This document shows positions 15,687 through 25,466 of a DNA stretch of 64,000 nucleotides, in pieces. A program made the translations under genes and the position numbers. Each line of letters opens with the position of its first letter. Within the stretch, counting starts at the first letter, position 1. The notes below the pieces were generated by a model. It did no database searches and was not told where the DNA came from. It worked only from the letters and a program-made list of their open reading frames with translations. This DNA is from Bacillus_BA songklensis (GTDB lineage: Bacteria > Bacillota > Bacilli > Bacillales > Bacillaceae_H), in contig NZ_JBHRZT010000073.1 in assembly GCF_042649685.1 (NCBI RefSeq), positions 124,001-188,000 of the forward strand, given 5' to 3'.

Positions 15687-17897
15687 ATGAAAAAAAGCAT
15701 GATCGTTTTGTTTGCCTTTTTCTTTTTTATATCTAAAACAGACGCTTATACAATTCCTGATCGACCGGCTGTTGATTCCTATTTAGAAAACAAAATCGAA
15801 ACGAAGATCTTCATAGCCGAAGAAGAGATAGGAGAGAAGACGGTACAATACCTGGAGGATAAATACCCGGGTTTAGATATCCGTACAACTTACAATGAAG
15901 TGTTTCACGGTTTTTCGGCAAAAGGGCGGTATGGGTCATTGCAGGCCGTTCAACGTGAACCATTTATCATGAATTCTTATCCTATCTCTTACTATAGATT
16001 GTTTGCGGATGAAAGTATTCCCTTCATCGGAGGAGAACGGGTGAGGGGAGTACTCGATCAGAAAGGCCGTCGCCTAACTGGGGACGGAATAAAAATTGGA
16101 ATCATTGATACAGGTATTGATTATCATCATCCGGATCTTCATAACAATTACCGTGGAGGCTATGACACAATCGAATTGGATGGTGATCCGATGGAAACAT
16201 TACCAAAAGAAGGAATTCCTACTTCTCATGGCACACATGTGGCTGGAGTTATAGCGGGAAATGGAAGGATGAGAGGAGTGGCCCCTGAAGCAGATCTTTA
16301 TGTGTATCGAGCTTTAGGTTCAGGGGGATTGGGAACGTCTGAACAAGTCCTTTTGGCTATTGAAAAAGCTGTTGAAGATAAAGTGGATATTCTCAATTTA
16401 TCCTTGGGAAATGAGGTGAACGGACCGGATTGGCCGACAAGCTTGGCTCTGGATAAAGCAGTGGAAAAAGGTATCATTGCTGTGACATCGAGTGGGAACT
16501 CAGGCCCGAAATTGTGGTCGGTAGGTTCTCCTGGAACATCGTCTAAGTCCATTTCCGTCGGTGCCTCGACTCCTCCTACTGTTGTTCCTTATATTAAGAT
16601 AGGGTTATTACCGGGCAAATATGAAATCACACCGTTTATCGGAGCAAAAAGATGGACGTTAAGAAGGGGATATGAAATCGTGAATGCAGGCATAGGGGAG
16701 GAAGAAGAACTCCAACAGGCAAGGGGGGCAGTTGCTTTTGTTCGCCGCGGGGGTCTTTCTTTTCAGGAGAAAGCCAAGAACGCTGAAAAAGCGGGAGCGG
16801 TCGCTTTAATTATAGCCAATCATGTATCTGGTACTTTTATCGGTTTATTACAGCAAAATGCGGATATTCCGATTGTCTCCATGAGTAAAGAGACGGGCGA
16901 TCAAGTGGAAAAAGAAATAATGAAACAATCGGCCACCCTTTATTCTTTTTATAAGAAAAAAGAAGATCTCCTTGCCCCGTTCAGTTCAAGAGGACCTGTA
17001 ACGGAAACATGGGGAATCAAACCCGATCTTGTGGCCCCGGGAATGAATATTGTGAGCACGACTCCGAAAGGATATGAAGAAATGCATGGAACGAGTATGG
17101 CAGCACCTCATATCGCAGGGGCGTGTGCCTTGATTTTACAGGCTCATCCCAGCTGGTCTGCAGAACAAGTGAAAGCGGCTTTAATGAACACTGCTAAACG
17201 ATTGAAAAAAGAGGATGGAACATACTATGCTCCTTATGAGCAGGGGAGCGGACGAGTGCAAATAATGGAAGCAGTAAATGCTTCGACTCTTATTTATCCG
17301 AGTTCGCTGTCGTTTGGGGTGCAAGAGGGGACACACTCTTTTGGGAAACAAACCTTATCATTAACGGTGGAAAATGTATCAAACCGCTCTCAGTCTTATT
17401 ATTTTGATTTGCCTGATGGAAAAGGAGAAGAATGGCGGCTTCCTTTACCCTTTACGCTGCACCCGAATGAGAAAAGAAAGGTAGACATTCACTTGAGGGT
17501 AGATGTTTCCCGGATGAAAAAGGGCATTCATTCTGGTTTCTTAACTGTGAAAACATCAGAGAAAAGCATTTATTTACCCTATATATATATGGTAGGGGAG
17601 CCGGGTTATCCGCGTGTGATGGGTTTTCGTTTTTATAAAGGAGATCAATCAGGAGAGTATGTATATGAATTGTTTCTGCCCGGGGGAGCGGATGAAATGG
17701 GGATTGCCTTGTATGATCCGATCACTTTGCAGTTTGTTCATTATTTGGATGTGAAAAGGAAAGTATCGCGCGGGCTGGTTAAGGAGCTGGTAAAAACATC
17801 GCTTCCAGCAGGAGTGTATAAAGCACTAGTATTCGTTAAAAAAGGTTCCAAAGAAGATGTATTGGAATCCACTATTACTATAGGAAGAAAGGATTAA
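15687..17897 (+). CDS. Secreted subtilisin-family serine protease with PA domain (Vpr-like)
   Basis: Extracellular S8 peptidase, 736 residues. Signal peptide 1-20, an inhibitor-I9-like propeptide (about 38-105), catalytic triad D141 (GIIDTGIDYHHPDL), H181 (SHGTHVAGV) and S470 (HGTSMAAPH), oxyanion Asn N271 (SSGNSGP), a PA insertion (about 335-425) between His and Ser, and a beta-sandwich C-terminal region (about 530-736). Domain order matches B. subtilis Vpr, though shorter (Vpr about 806) and in a different locus, so I do not use the symbol. No own promoter is visible; its ribosome-binding site lies in the upstream hairpin. Confidence 0.9.
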   Translation: MKKSMIVLFAFFFFISKTDAYTIPDRPAVDSYLENKIETKIFIAEEEIGEKTVQYLEDKYPGLDIRTTYNEVFHGFSAKGRYGSLQAVQREPFIMNSYPISYYRLFADESIPFIGGERVRGVLDQKGRRLTGDGIKIGIIDTGIDYHHPDLHNNYRGGYDTIELDGDPMETLPKEGIPTSHGTHVAGVIAGNGRMRGVAPEADLYVYRALGSGGLGTSEQVLLAIEKAVEDKVDILNLSLGNEVNGPDWPTSLALDKAVEKGIIAVTSSGNSGPKLWSVGSPGTSSKSISVGASTPPTVVPYIKIGLLPGKYEITPFIGAKRWTLRRGYEIVNAGIGEEEELQQARGAVAFVRRGGLSFQEKAKNAEKAGAVALIIANHVSGTFIGLLQQNADIPIVSMSKETGDQVEKEIMKQSATLYSFYKKKEDLLAPFSSRGPVTETWGIKPDLVAPGMNIVSTTPKGYEEMHGTSMAAPHIAGACALILQAHPSWSAEQVKAALMNTAKRLKKEDGTYYAPYEQGSGRVQIMEAVNASTLIYPSSLSFGVQEGTHSFGKQTLSLTVENVSNRSQSYYFDLPDGKGEEWRLPLPFTLHPNEKRKVDIHLRVDVSRMKKGIHSGFLTVKTSEKSIYLPYIYMVGEPGYPRVMGFRFYKGDQSGEYVYELFLPGGADEMGIALYDPITLQFVHYLDVKRKVSRGLVKELVKTSLPAGVYKALVFVKKGSKEDVLESTITIGRKD

Positions 17898-17983
17898 ACT
17901 ATATAACTTAATACAAAAAATGGATTTAAAGAAATATGGCACTATATTTTCCACTATTTATACTGTGAAATTGTGTACATTTT

Positions 17984-18011
17984 TTGACAAATTGTGTAGT
18001 TTCCTTATAAC
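17984..18011 (+). promoter_or_regulatory. Candidate atp operon promoter P1
   Basis: TTGACA, 16 bp, TATAAC. Lies in the 309-nt gap upstream of the ATP synthase genes, which otherwise holds only A/T-rich sequence. Confidence 0.55.
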
Positions 18012-18014
18012 ACA

Positions 18015-18043
18015 TTGACATTGGATAGGTCCTATTGTATGCT
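18015..18043 (+). promoter_or_regulatory. Candidate atp operon promoter P2
   Basis: TTGACA, exactly 17 bp, TATGCT. Immediately follows P1, giving tandem promoters about 160 nt before the first gene. Confidence 0.7.
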
Positions 18044-18206
18044 AACAAGGGATATATATGGTAAGGTTTTCAATAGAAGAAAGCAACCAAAAAATATCGT
18101 ATTTTTTCGACAATTTTTCAGCTGTTTTGGCAGTGTTTATTTGTCTTTACCCTGAATAAATATCAATTAAACACTAAAAAATTTTGCCAAAAAGAGAGGC
18201 GGTAAA

Positions 18207-18428
18207 ATGAGTCGAAAGCAGCGTCATCCCTTACAAGCAATGACAGCAATGTCAATGATTCTTTCACAGTTAGTGGGTTCTGTTTTACTCGGGCTATTTT
18301 TGGGGAGATGGCTTGATCAAAAATTTGGAACCGAACCACTTTTTCTTATTCTTTGCCTTCTACTCGGACTGGGAGCAGGAATTTATGCAATGCTTCGAAC
18401 AGTTCGCCACTATTTCTCAGGAGAGTAG
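18207..18428 (+). CDS. atpZ: AtpZ/AtpI family membrane protein
   Basis: 73 residues with two membrane helices (about 13-36 and 43-63) joined by GRWLDQKFGTEP, the layout of the small AtpZ family (putative F0F1-ATPase Ca2+/Mg2+-related subunit). First gene of the ATP synthase operon, after AGAGGCGG. Known relatives precede atpI in Firmicutes. Its 3' end is separated from atpI by 2 nt and holds the atpI ribosome-binding site. Confidence 0.82.
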   Translation: MSRKQRHPLQAMTAMSMILSQLVGSVLLGLFLGRWLDQKFGTEPLFLILCLLLGLGAGIYAMLRTVRHYFSGE

Positions 18429-18430
18429 CC

Positions 18431-18799
18431 ATGCAAGATATCAAACAATTGTTTCCAAGACTTAGATTCTACATATTGTTCATATTGGCTCTGTTTGTGA
18501 TTGGATGGGGTTTTACTCCATACCACTCTGTTTTTCTGGGGCTTATATTGGGAACATCTTTCAGTTTGTACAATTTATGGATTTTAGCCCGGAAGCAAAA
18601 CAAGGTCGGACAGGCTATTACAGAAGGAAAGAGAATTAGATCATTTGGTACTTTCACCAGATTTGCTGTCGCGATTTTAGCTGTTATGATTGCTGTGGAA
18701 TATCCCCGCATCTTTCACTTAACAAGTGTCATTTTGGGATTAATGACATCCTATATTGTCATTATGATAGATTTATTTATCCAACTCATACGCAAATAG
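18431..18799 (+). CDS. atpI: ATP synthase accessory subunit I
   Basis: 122-residue protein with four hydrophobic helices, ATP-synt_I family; AtpI helps assemble the c-ring in some bacteria. ATG at 18431 after CAGGAGA; a longer in-frame extension overlaps the previous gene and is unlikely. Sequence features: GWGFTPYHSVFLGLILGTSFSLYNLW. Placed as in B. subtilis, before atpB. Confidence 0.86.
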   Translation: MQDIKQLFPRLRFYILFILALFVIGWGFTPYHSVFLGLILGTSFSLYNLWILARKQNKVGQAITEGKRIRSFGTFTRFAVAILAVMIAVEYPRIFHLTSVILGLMTSYIVIMIDLFIQLIRK

Positions 18800-18829
18800 A
18801 AACTGAACGGGAAGAGAGGTGAATTACTG

Positions 18830-19540
18830 TTGGAACACGGTGCATTTACATTTACATTTTCAGGGTTAACTTTTAACCTATCTAATGTTTTGATGACATT
18901 AATTGCCTCTGCGATCGTTTTCATCATTGCTGTGGCAGCCACTCGTAGCCTTTCTGTCCGTCCTACAGGCCTGCAAAACTTTATGGAATGGGTCATGGAT
19001 TTCGTAAAGGGTATTATCGGCAGTACAATGGACTGGAAGACAGGCGGCCGATTTCTTACGCTTGGAATGACATTGATTATGTACATTTTTGTATCAAACA
19101 TGTTAGGCTTGCCGTTTGGAATCGTAATCGATGGCAAATTGCTTTGGAAATCGCCTACTTCAGACCCTGCAATTACTTTAACGTTAGCCGTGATGGTAGT
19201 TGTCCTCACCCATTATTATGGGATTAAGCTGAAGGGGGCAGGCGAATATTTTAAAGGGTATTTTCAACCGCTGCCTTTTTTATTCCCATTAAAAATCATT
19301 GAGGAATTTGCGAATACATTAACGCTTGGTCTTCGTCTTTACGGGAATATATATGCAGGTGAAATTTTATTAACATTGCTTGCAGGAATTGGGACAAGCG
19401 GTGTGTTTGGTGCTGTTCTTGGTGCCGTTCCAATGATCATCTGGCAAGGATTCAGTGTGTTCGTTGGTACAATCCAAGCATTTATCTTTACTATGTTAAC
19501 GATGGTTTATATGGCTCACAAAGTAAGCCATGACCATTAA
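18830..19540 (+). CDS. atpB: ATP synthase F0 subunit a
   Basis: Forms the proton half-channels next to the c-ring. 236 residues, five or six helices. The essential Arg is in TLTLGLRLYGNIYAGEILLTLL. The start is TTG at 18830, about 8 nt after AGAGGTGA; no ATG is nearby in frame. Followed by atpE after 64 nt. Confidence 0.94.
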   Translation: MEHGAFTFTFSGLTFNLSNVLMTLIASAIVFIIAVAATRSLSVRPTGLQNFMEWVMDFVKGIIGSTMDWKTGGRFLTLGMTLIMYIFVSNMLGLPFGIVIDGKLLWKSPTSDPAITLTLAVMVVVLTHYYGIKLKGAGEYFKGYFQPLPFLFPLKIIEEFANTLTLGLRLYGNIYAGEILLTLLAGIGTSGVFGAVLGAVPMIIWQGFSVFVGTIQAFIFTMLTMVYMAHKVSHDH

Positions 19541-19604
19541 TTATAAAAAGCAATTTTTAAGGAATTCATAATTTTTTTACCATAAAAAGGGAGGACTTTC
19601 TACA

Positions 19605-19817
19605 ATGAATTTAATCGCAGCTGCAATCGCAATTGGCTTGGCGGCACTTGGTGCTGGTATTGGTAACGGTTTAATCGTTTCTCGTACAGTTGAGGGGGTT
19701 GCTCGTCAACCAGAAATGCAAGGTAAGCTTCAAACATTAATGTTCATCGGTATCGCATTAGTTGAGGCACTTCCTATCATCGGCGTAGTTATCGCGTTCA
19801 TCGTAATGGGAAGATAA
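19605..19817 (+). CDS. atpE: ATP synthase F0 subunit c
   Basis: 70-residue hairpin of two helices that forms the rotor ring. The first helix carries the glycine repeat GAGIGNG; polar loop RQPE (34-37); the proton-binding acid is E54 in ALVEALPIIG. No sodium-coordinating signature (no Gln/Thr pair around E54), so proton-driven. ATG after GGGAGGAC. Confidence 0.96.
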   Translation: MNLIAAAIAIGLAALGAGIGNGLIVSRTVEGVARQPEMQGKLQTLMFIGIALVEALPIIGVVIAFIVMGR

Positions 19818-19841
19818 TAAAGGGACTAGTTCCCCCACATA

Positions 19842-19877
19842 AATGGCGAAGATCGTTTTTAGGCCTTCTTCGCCATT
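19842..19877 (+). other. Intercistronic hairpin between atpE and atpF
   Basis: AATGGCGAAGA with TCTTCGCCATT, 11 bp, 14-nt loop, no T tract. Likely an RNA-processing or stability element that raises atpE relative to downstream genes; the c subunit is needed in about ten copies. Confidence 0.55.
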
Positions 19878-19974
19878 GCTTTATGAACAGACAATAAATG
19901 TGTTGTTGAATATAGGTTGAACTTGATTTTTTGAGAGTAGCATGAAGACAGACTCTTGAAGGGAGTGAATTCTT

Positions 19975-20511
19975 GTGGCATTTAATTCAAATATGTTTGT
20001 ATTAGGAGAAGCTGCTGGTCATGCGACAGGCGTTAACTTTGGGGATATCATTTTCCAATTGGTAACATTCCTAATCTTAATGGCATTATTACGTAAATAT
20101 GCTTTCGGTCCACTAATGGGGATTATGAAGCAGCGTGAAGAACATATCGCTGGTGAAATCGCTGCAGCGGAACAGAGCAATCAAGAAGCGAAAAAGCTTT
20201 TAGAAGAGCAACGTGGATTATTAAAGCAAACTCGCCAAGAAACACAGGTAATGATTGAGAATGCTAAAAAGGCTGCAGAAGATAAGAAAGAAGAAATCGT
20301 TGCAGCAGCTCGTGCAGAAGCTGATCGCATTAAAGAAACAGCTAAGCAAGAAATCGAGCGCGAAAAAGAGCAAGCTGTTGCTGCTTTACGTGAGCAAGTA
20401 ACATCTCTATCTGTTCTTATTGCTTCTAAAGTAATTGAAAAAGAATTATCTGAGCAAGACCAGGACAGCTTGATTAAAGAGTATATTCAAGAGGTAGGAG
20501 AAGCGCGATGA
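19975..20511 (+). CDS. atpF: ATP synthase F0 subunit b
   Basis: 178 residues. One N-terminal helix (about 23-45, FQLVTFLILMALLRKYAF) anchors a long charged coiled coil that forms the peripheral stalk and binds delta. GTG start at 19975 after AAGGGAG. Its stop overlaps the atpH start (ATGA), so the two stalk subunits are coupled. Confidence 0.94.
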   Translation: MAFNSNMFVLGEAAGHATGVNFGDIIFQLVTFLILMALLRKYAFGPLMGIMKQREEHIAGEIAAAEQSNQEAKKLLEEQRGLLKQTRQETQVMIENAKKAAEDKKEEIVAAARAEADRIKETAKQEIEREKEQAVAALREQVTSLSVLIASKVIEKELSEQDQDSLIKEYIQEVGEAR

Positions 20512-21053
20512 GCAAACATTTAGTAGCGAAGCGCTATGCATTGGCTCTTTTTCAATTAGCACAAGAACAGAATGCAGTAAACGAGTTCGAGGAACAGCTT
20601 CTTGTTATAAAAAAAGTATTTGAAGAAAATCGTGAACTATTGGTTGTACTAAAGCATCCAAAAGTTTCATTTGAACAAAAACAAGCATTATTAAAAGAAG
20701 CATTCTCTACTTTGCTTCCACAAATCCAAAATACGTTATCTTTGCTTTTAGAACGTCATCGCATAGGTATTGTGATAGAGATGGTGTCGGATTTTGTTGA
20801 ATTAGCGAACGAGTCTAAAGGTACGGCAGAAGCAACTGTATATTCGGTTCGACCTTTAACAGAAAACGAAGGACAAGCGTTATCTGAGTCGTTTGCGAGA
20901 AAAGTAGGAAGACAGTCATTAAAAATTCAAAATATCGTAGATAAGAGCCTAATTGGGGGCGTTAAGCTTCGCATTGGCAATCGCATTTATGATGGTAGCG
21001 TAAGCGGCAAGTTAGAGCGTATTCAGCGCCAACTTCTTGCGAACAGATCGTAG
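20508..21053 (+). CDS. atpH: ATP synthase F1 subunit delta
   Basis: 181 residues, same as B. subtilis. N-terminal helical bundle (VAKRYALALFQLA) binds alpha; the C-terminal part (IVDKSLIGGVKLRIGNRIYDGSV) is the conserved b-binding region. Overlaps atpF by 4 nt. Confidence 0.94.
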   Translation: MSKHLVAKRYALALFQLAQEQNAVNEFEEQLLVIKKVFEENRELLVVLKHPKVSFEQKQALLKEAFSTLLPQIQNTLSLLLERHRIGIVIEMVSDFVELANESKGTAEATVYSVRPLTENEGQALSESFARKVGRQSLKIQNIVDKSLIGGVKLRIGNRIYDGSVSGKLERIQRQLLANRS

Positions 21054-21068
21054 ATAGGGGTGAAATTG

Positions 21069-22577
21069 ATGAGCATCAAAGCTGAAGAAATTAGTGCACT
21101 GATAAAAAAGCAAATCGAAAATTATCAGTCTGAAATTAAAGTGAGCGATGTTGGTACAGTTATTCAAATCGGTGACGGTATCGCACGTGTACACGGCCTT
21201 GATAATGTTATGGCCGGAGAGCTTGTAGAATTCTCTAATGGTGTCATGGGTATGGCACAAAATCTTGAAGAAAACAACGTTGGTATCATCATTTTAGGTC
21301 CTTATACAGGTATCCGTGAAGGTGACGAAGTACGCCGTACGGGACGTATCATGGAGGTACCGGTAGGGGAAGCATTAATCGGCCGTGTTGTAAACTCTCT
21401 AGGCCAACCAGTAGATGGATTAGGTCCAATTGAAACAACAAAAACTCGTCCAATCGAAAGTCCGGCTCCTGGTGTAATGGATCGTAAATCAGTACATGAG
21501 CCATTACAAACAGGTATTAAAGCGATTGACGCATTGGTGCCAATCGGACGCGGACAACGTGAGTTAATTATCGGTGACCGCCAAACAGGTAAAACAGCAG
21601 TTGCAATCGATGCAATTCTTAACCAAAAAGGCAACGGTATGATTTGTATTTACGTTGCGATCGGTCAAAAAGAATCGACTGTACGTAACGTAGTTGAAAC
21701 ATTGCGTAAGCATGGTGCATTAGAGTACACAATCGTTGTAACAGCTTCTGCATCACAGCCAGCTCCAATGTTATTCTTAGCTCCTTATGCTGGGGTAACA
21801 ATGGGTGAAGAGTTCATGTACAATGGCAAGCACGTATTGGTTGTATACGATGATTTAACTAAGCAAGCGTCAGCTTACCGTGAGCTTTCACTATTATTAC
21901 GCCGTCCGCCAGGTCGTGAAGCATATCCTGGTGACGTATTCTACTTGCACTCCCGTCTTTTAGAGCGTGCAGCGAAATTGTCAGATGCAAAAGGTGCAGG
22001 TTCTATCACTGCTCTTCCATTCATTGAGACACAAGCAGGTGACGTTTCTGCTTACATTCCTACAAACGTAATCTCAATTACGGATGGACAGATTTTCTTA
22101 CAATCTGACTTATTCTTCTCAGGTGTCCGTCCTGCGATTAACGCTGGTTTATCGGTATCACGCGTTGGGGGTTCTGCCCAAATCAAAGCGATGAAGAAGG
22201 TAGCGGGTACGCTGCGTCTTGACTTAGCTTCTTACCGAGAACTAGAAGCATTCGCTCAGTTCGGTTCTGATTTAGATAAAGCAACTCAAGCAAAACTTGC
22301 TCGTGGTGCTCGTACAGTAGAAGTATTAAAGCAAGGTTTAAATAAACCTCTCGCTGTTGAAAAACAAGTAGCAATTCTTTACGCGTTAACTCGCGGATTC
22401 TTAGACAACATTCCGGTAGAAGATATTAACCGCTTTGAAGATGAGTTTTTAACATGGTTAGGTAAAAACCGTAAAGAAGTATTAGATCACATCCGCACAA
22501 CAGGTGATCTTCCTGCTGAAGGAGACATCAACGGTGCAATTGAGGACTTCAAAAAGGTTTTCGTCGTTTCTGAATAA
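21069..22577 (+). CDS. atpA: ATP synthase F1 subunit alpha
   Basis: 502 residues. Non-catalytic nucleotide subunit with Walker A GDRQTGKT (169-176), VVYDDLTKQA and the alpha arginine finger in the SRVGGSAQ region. ATG at 21069 is 7 nt after AGGGGTG and gives MSIKAEEISALI, the family N-terminus. A hairpin (about 22602-22640, GAGGGGCAGCGG with CCGTCTC-type complement) lies between it and atpG. Confidence 0.97.
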   Translation: MSIKAEEISALIKKQIENYQSEIKVSDVGTVIQIGDGIARVHGLDNVMAGELVEFSNGVMGMAQNLEENNVGIIILGPYTGIREGDEVRRTGRIMEVPVGEALIGRVVNSLGQPVDGLGPIETTKTRPIESPAPGVMDRKSVHEPLQTGIKAIDALVPIGRGQRELIIGDRQTGKTAVAIDAILNQKGNGMICIYVAIGQKESTVRNVVETLRKHGALEYTIVVTASASQPAPMLFLAPYAGVTMGEEFMYNGKHVLVVYDDLTKQASAYRELSLLLRRPPGREAYPGDVFYLHSRLLERAAKLSDAKGAGSITALPFIETQAGDVSAYIPTNVISITDGQIFLQSDLFFSGVRPAINAGLSVSRVGGSAQIKAMKKVAGTLRLDLASYRELEAFAQFGSDLDKATQAKLARGARTVEVLKQGLNKPLAVEKQVAILYALTRGFLDNIPVEDINRFEDEFLTWLGKNRKEVLDHIRTTGDLPAEGDINGAIEDFKKVFVVSE

Positions 22578-22697
22578 GAAAGTGAAGCTTTAGATCGGAA
22601 TACATGAGGGGCAGCGGCAGCTTTTGCGCTGTTGCCGTCTCATAATTATTTACTGTAAAACGGCTCGATTTTGTCTATTAAAAGGTGGTGAGAACCT

Positions 22698-23555
22698 TTG
22701 GCATCATTACGTGATATAAAAACTCGTATTAATTCCACAAAGAAAACAAGCCAAATTACAAAAGCGATGGAAATGGTATCAGCAGCGAATTTCAATCGTG
22801 CTGAGCAAAATGCAAAATCATTTGTTCCTTATATGGAAAAGATTCAAGATGTAGTGGCTAATGTTGCACTGGGCAGCACTGGTGTTTCGCATCCAATGCT
22901 TGTTTCACGTCCAGTGAAGAAAACAGGCTATCTTGTGATTACAGCGGATCGCGGTTTGGCAGGTGCTTTTAACAGTAACGTATTACGTACTGTTTATAAT
23001 ACGATTCAACAACGCCATCGTTCACAAGATGAGTATGCCATTATTGCGATCGGACGTATGGGACGTGATTTCTTCAAGAAGCGTGACATTCCGATAATGT
23101 TAGAGATTACAGGTTTAGCGGATCAGCCTTCGTTTGCCGATATCAAAGAAATAGCTTCTAAAACAGTTAGTATGTTTGCAGACGGCACTTTTGATGAGTT
23201 GTATATGACTTATAACCATTTCGTCAGTGCCATTCAACAAGAAGTAACGGAGAAAAAGCTCTTGCCTCTAACTGACATTGCTTCAAATAAGAAGTTAACA
23301 TCATACGAGTTTGAGCCTTCTGAAGAGGAAATTTTAGAAGTCCTGTTACCTCAATATGCGGAAAGCCTCATTTATGGAGCGCTTTTAGATTCAAAAGCAA
23401 GTGAGCATGCTGCCCGTATGACAGCAATGAAAAATGCAACGGACAATGCAAAAGAACTTATTCGTTCACTTACGCTTTCATATAACCGAGCTCGTCAGGC
23501 AGCGATTACTCAAGAAATTACGGAAATCGTTGCTGGAGCTGCAGCGCTTGAATAA
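22698..23555 (+). CDS. atpG: ATP synthase F1 subunit gamma
   Basis: 285-residue central shaft. N-terminal helix ASLRDIKTRINSTKKTSQITKAMEMV and C-terminal helix ASEHAARMTAMKNATDNA are the two coiled-coil ends inside the alpha3-beta3 ring. Start is TTG at 22698, 8 nt after AAGGTGGTG. Confidence 0.96.
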   Translation: MASLRDIKTRINSTKKTSQITKAMEMVSAANFNRAEQNAKSFVPYMEKIQDVVANVALGSTGVSHPMLVSRPVKKTGYLVITADRGLAGAFNSNVLRTVYNTIQQRHRSQDEYAIIAIGRMGRDFFKKRDIPIMLEITGLADQPSFADIKEIASKTVSMFADGTFDELYMTYNHFVSAIQQEVTEKKLLPLTDIASNKKLTSYEFEPSEEEILEVLLPQYAESLIYGALLDSKASEHAARMTAMKNATDNAKELIRSLTLSYNRARQAAITQEITEIVAGAAALE

Positions 23556-23606
23556 TGAACGTGAAAACATAAATGTTTTGTTACTAGCAAGTTAGGAGGG
23601 AAAACG

Positions 23607-25025
23607 ATGAAAGGACGCGTTACTCAGATTATGGGTCCAGTTGTAGACGTAAAGTTTGACAGTGGACATCTTCCTGCTATTTATAACGCTTTAAAAATTA
23701 AACATGCAGCGCGTGGCGAAAATGAAGTTGATATTGATTTAACTTTAGAAGTTGCCCTTCACTTAGGTGATGATTCAGTTCGTACGATCGCCATGGCTTC
23801 TACAGATGGCCTTGTTCGTGGATTGGAAGTTGAAGATACAGGTGCTCCGATTTCCGTACCTGTAGGTGATGTAACATTAGGACGTGTATTCAACGTACTA
23901 GGTGAAACAATCGATTTAGATCCTGCAATCTCTGGAGATGCTCGCCGTGATTCTATTCACCGCCAAGCGCCAAAATTCGATCAGCTTTCGACTCAAGTAG
24001 AAATTCTTGAAACAGGTATCAAAGTAGTAGACTTACTTGCACCATATATCAAGGGTGGAAAAATCGGTCTATTCGGTGGTGCCGGTGTAGGTAAAACAGT
24101 ATTAATCCAGGAGCTTATCAACAACATCGCTCAAGAGCACGGCGGTATCTCTGTATTCGCTGGTGTAGGTGAGCGTACTCGTGAAGGAAATGACCTTTAC
24201 CATGAGATGAGCGACTCCGGCGTTATCAAGAAAACAGCGATGGTATTCGGACAAATGAACGAGCCGCCGGGTGCGCGTATGCGTGTTGCCTTGACAGGTT
24301 TAACAATGGCTGAATACTTCCGTGATGAGCAAGGCCAGGACGTATTGTTCTTCATGGATAACATCTTCCGCTTTACACAAGCTGGTTCAGAGGTATCGGC
24401 GTTACTTGGCCGTATGCCATCTGCCGTAGGTTACCAGCCGACATTAGCAACGGAAATGGGTCAATTGCAAGAACGTATCACATCAACAAACGTAGGTTCC
24501 GTAACATCGATCCAAGCGATTTACGTACCTGCCGATGACTATACAGACCCGGCACCAGCTACAACATTCGCTCACTTGGATGCAACAACAAACCTTGAGC
24601 GTAAATTAACGGAGATGGGTATTTACCCTGCGGTAGATCCTCTTGCATCGACTTCTCGTGCACTATCGCCTGAGATCGTTGGTGAAGAGCATTATCAAGT
24701 TGCACGCGGCGTACAACAAACATTACAACGCTACAGAGAGCTTCAAGATATTATTGCAATCCTTGGTATGGATGAGCTTTCTGACGAAGATAAGCTTGTC
24801 GTACATCGTGCTCGCCGTGTTCAGTTCTTCTTATCTCAAAACTTCCACGTGGCGGAACAATTCACAGGTCAACCAGGTTCATACGTACCGGTTAAAGAAA
24901 CGGTAAAAGGCTTCAAAGAAATCCTTGATGGCAAGTATGACCACCTTCCTGAAGATGCATTCCGTTTAGTAGGAAGAATTGAAGATGTTATCGAAAATGC
25001 GAAACGCATGGGAGTAGAAGCTTAA
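23607..25025 (+). CDS. atpD: ATP synthase F1 subunit beta
   Basis: 472 residues, catalytic subunit. P-loop GGAGVGKT (157-164), catalytic Glu in GERTREGNDL, and the DELSDED catch loop. ATG after TAGGAGGG. Confidence 0.97.
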   Translation: MKGRVTQIMGPVVDVKFDSGHLPAIYNALKIKHAARGENEVDIDLTLEVALHLGDDSVRTIAMASTDGLVRGLEVEDTGAPISVPVGDVTLGRVFNVLGETIDLDPAISGDARRDSIHRQAPKFDQLSTQVEILETGIKVVDLLAPYIKGGKIGLFGGAGVGKTVLIQELINNIAQEHGGISVFAGVGERTREGNDLYHEMSDSGVIKKTAMVFGQMNEPPGARMRVALTGLTMAEYFRDEQGQDVLFFMDNIFRFTQAGSEVSALLGRMPSAVGYQPTLATEMGQLQERITSTNVGSVTSIQAIYVPADDYTDPAPATTFAHLDATTNLERKLTEMGIYPAVDPLASTSRALSPEIVGEEHYQVARGVQQTLQRYRELQDIIAILGMDELSDEDKLVVHRARRVQFFLSQNFHVAEQFTGQPGSYVPVKETVKGFKEILDGKYDHLPEDAFRLVGRIEDVIENAKRMGVEA

Positions 25026-25050
25026 TATAAGGGACATAGGAGGGAATTAA

Positions 25051-25455
25051 ATGAAGACAATTCATGTCAGTGTAGTGACTCCTGATGGCCCAGTTTATGA
25101 AGCAGATGTGGAAATGGTAAGTACGAGAGCCCAGAGCGGTGAGCTTGGTATTTTACCAGGACATATTCCGTTGGTAGCTCCACTTGAAATCGGAGCTGTT
25201 CGCTTGAAAAAAGGGGGCAGCACTGAGCTGGTAGCTGTTAGCGGCGGCTTCCTTGAAGTAAGGCCAGATAAAGTGACGATTTTAGCACAAGCTGCTGAAC
25301 AAGCAGAAGAGATTGATGTTCATCGTGCTGAAGAAGCGAAACGACGCGCTGAGCAACGCTTACAAGGCAGACAAGATGATATTGATTTTAAACGTGCTGA
25401 ACTTGCGCTCAAACGTGCCATCAACCGTATTGAGGTAAGTCAACGTAAATTTTAA
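25051..25455 (+). CDS. atpC: ATP synthase F1 subunit epsilon
   Basis: 134 residues: N-terminal beta sandwich (SGELGILPGHIPLVAPLEIG) and a C-terminal pair of helices that can inhibit ATP hydrolysis when extended. Last gene of the operon, followed by a strong terminator. ATG after TAGGAGGG. Confidence 0.96.
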   Translation: MKTIHVSVVTPDGPVYEADVEMVSTRAQSGELGILPGHIPLVAPLEIGAVRLKKGGSTELVAVSGGFLEVRPDKVTILAQAAEQAEEIDVHRAEEAKRRAEQRLQGRQDDIDFKRAELALKRAINRIEVSQRKF

Positions 25456-25466
25456 TCCTAATCAAT

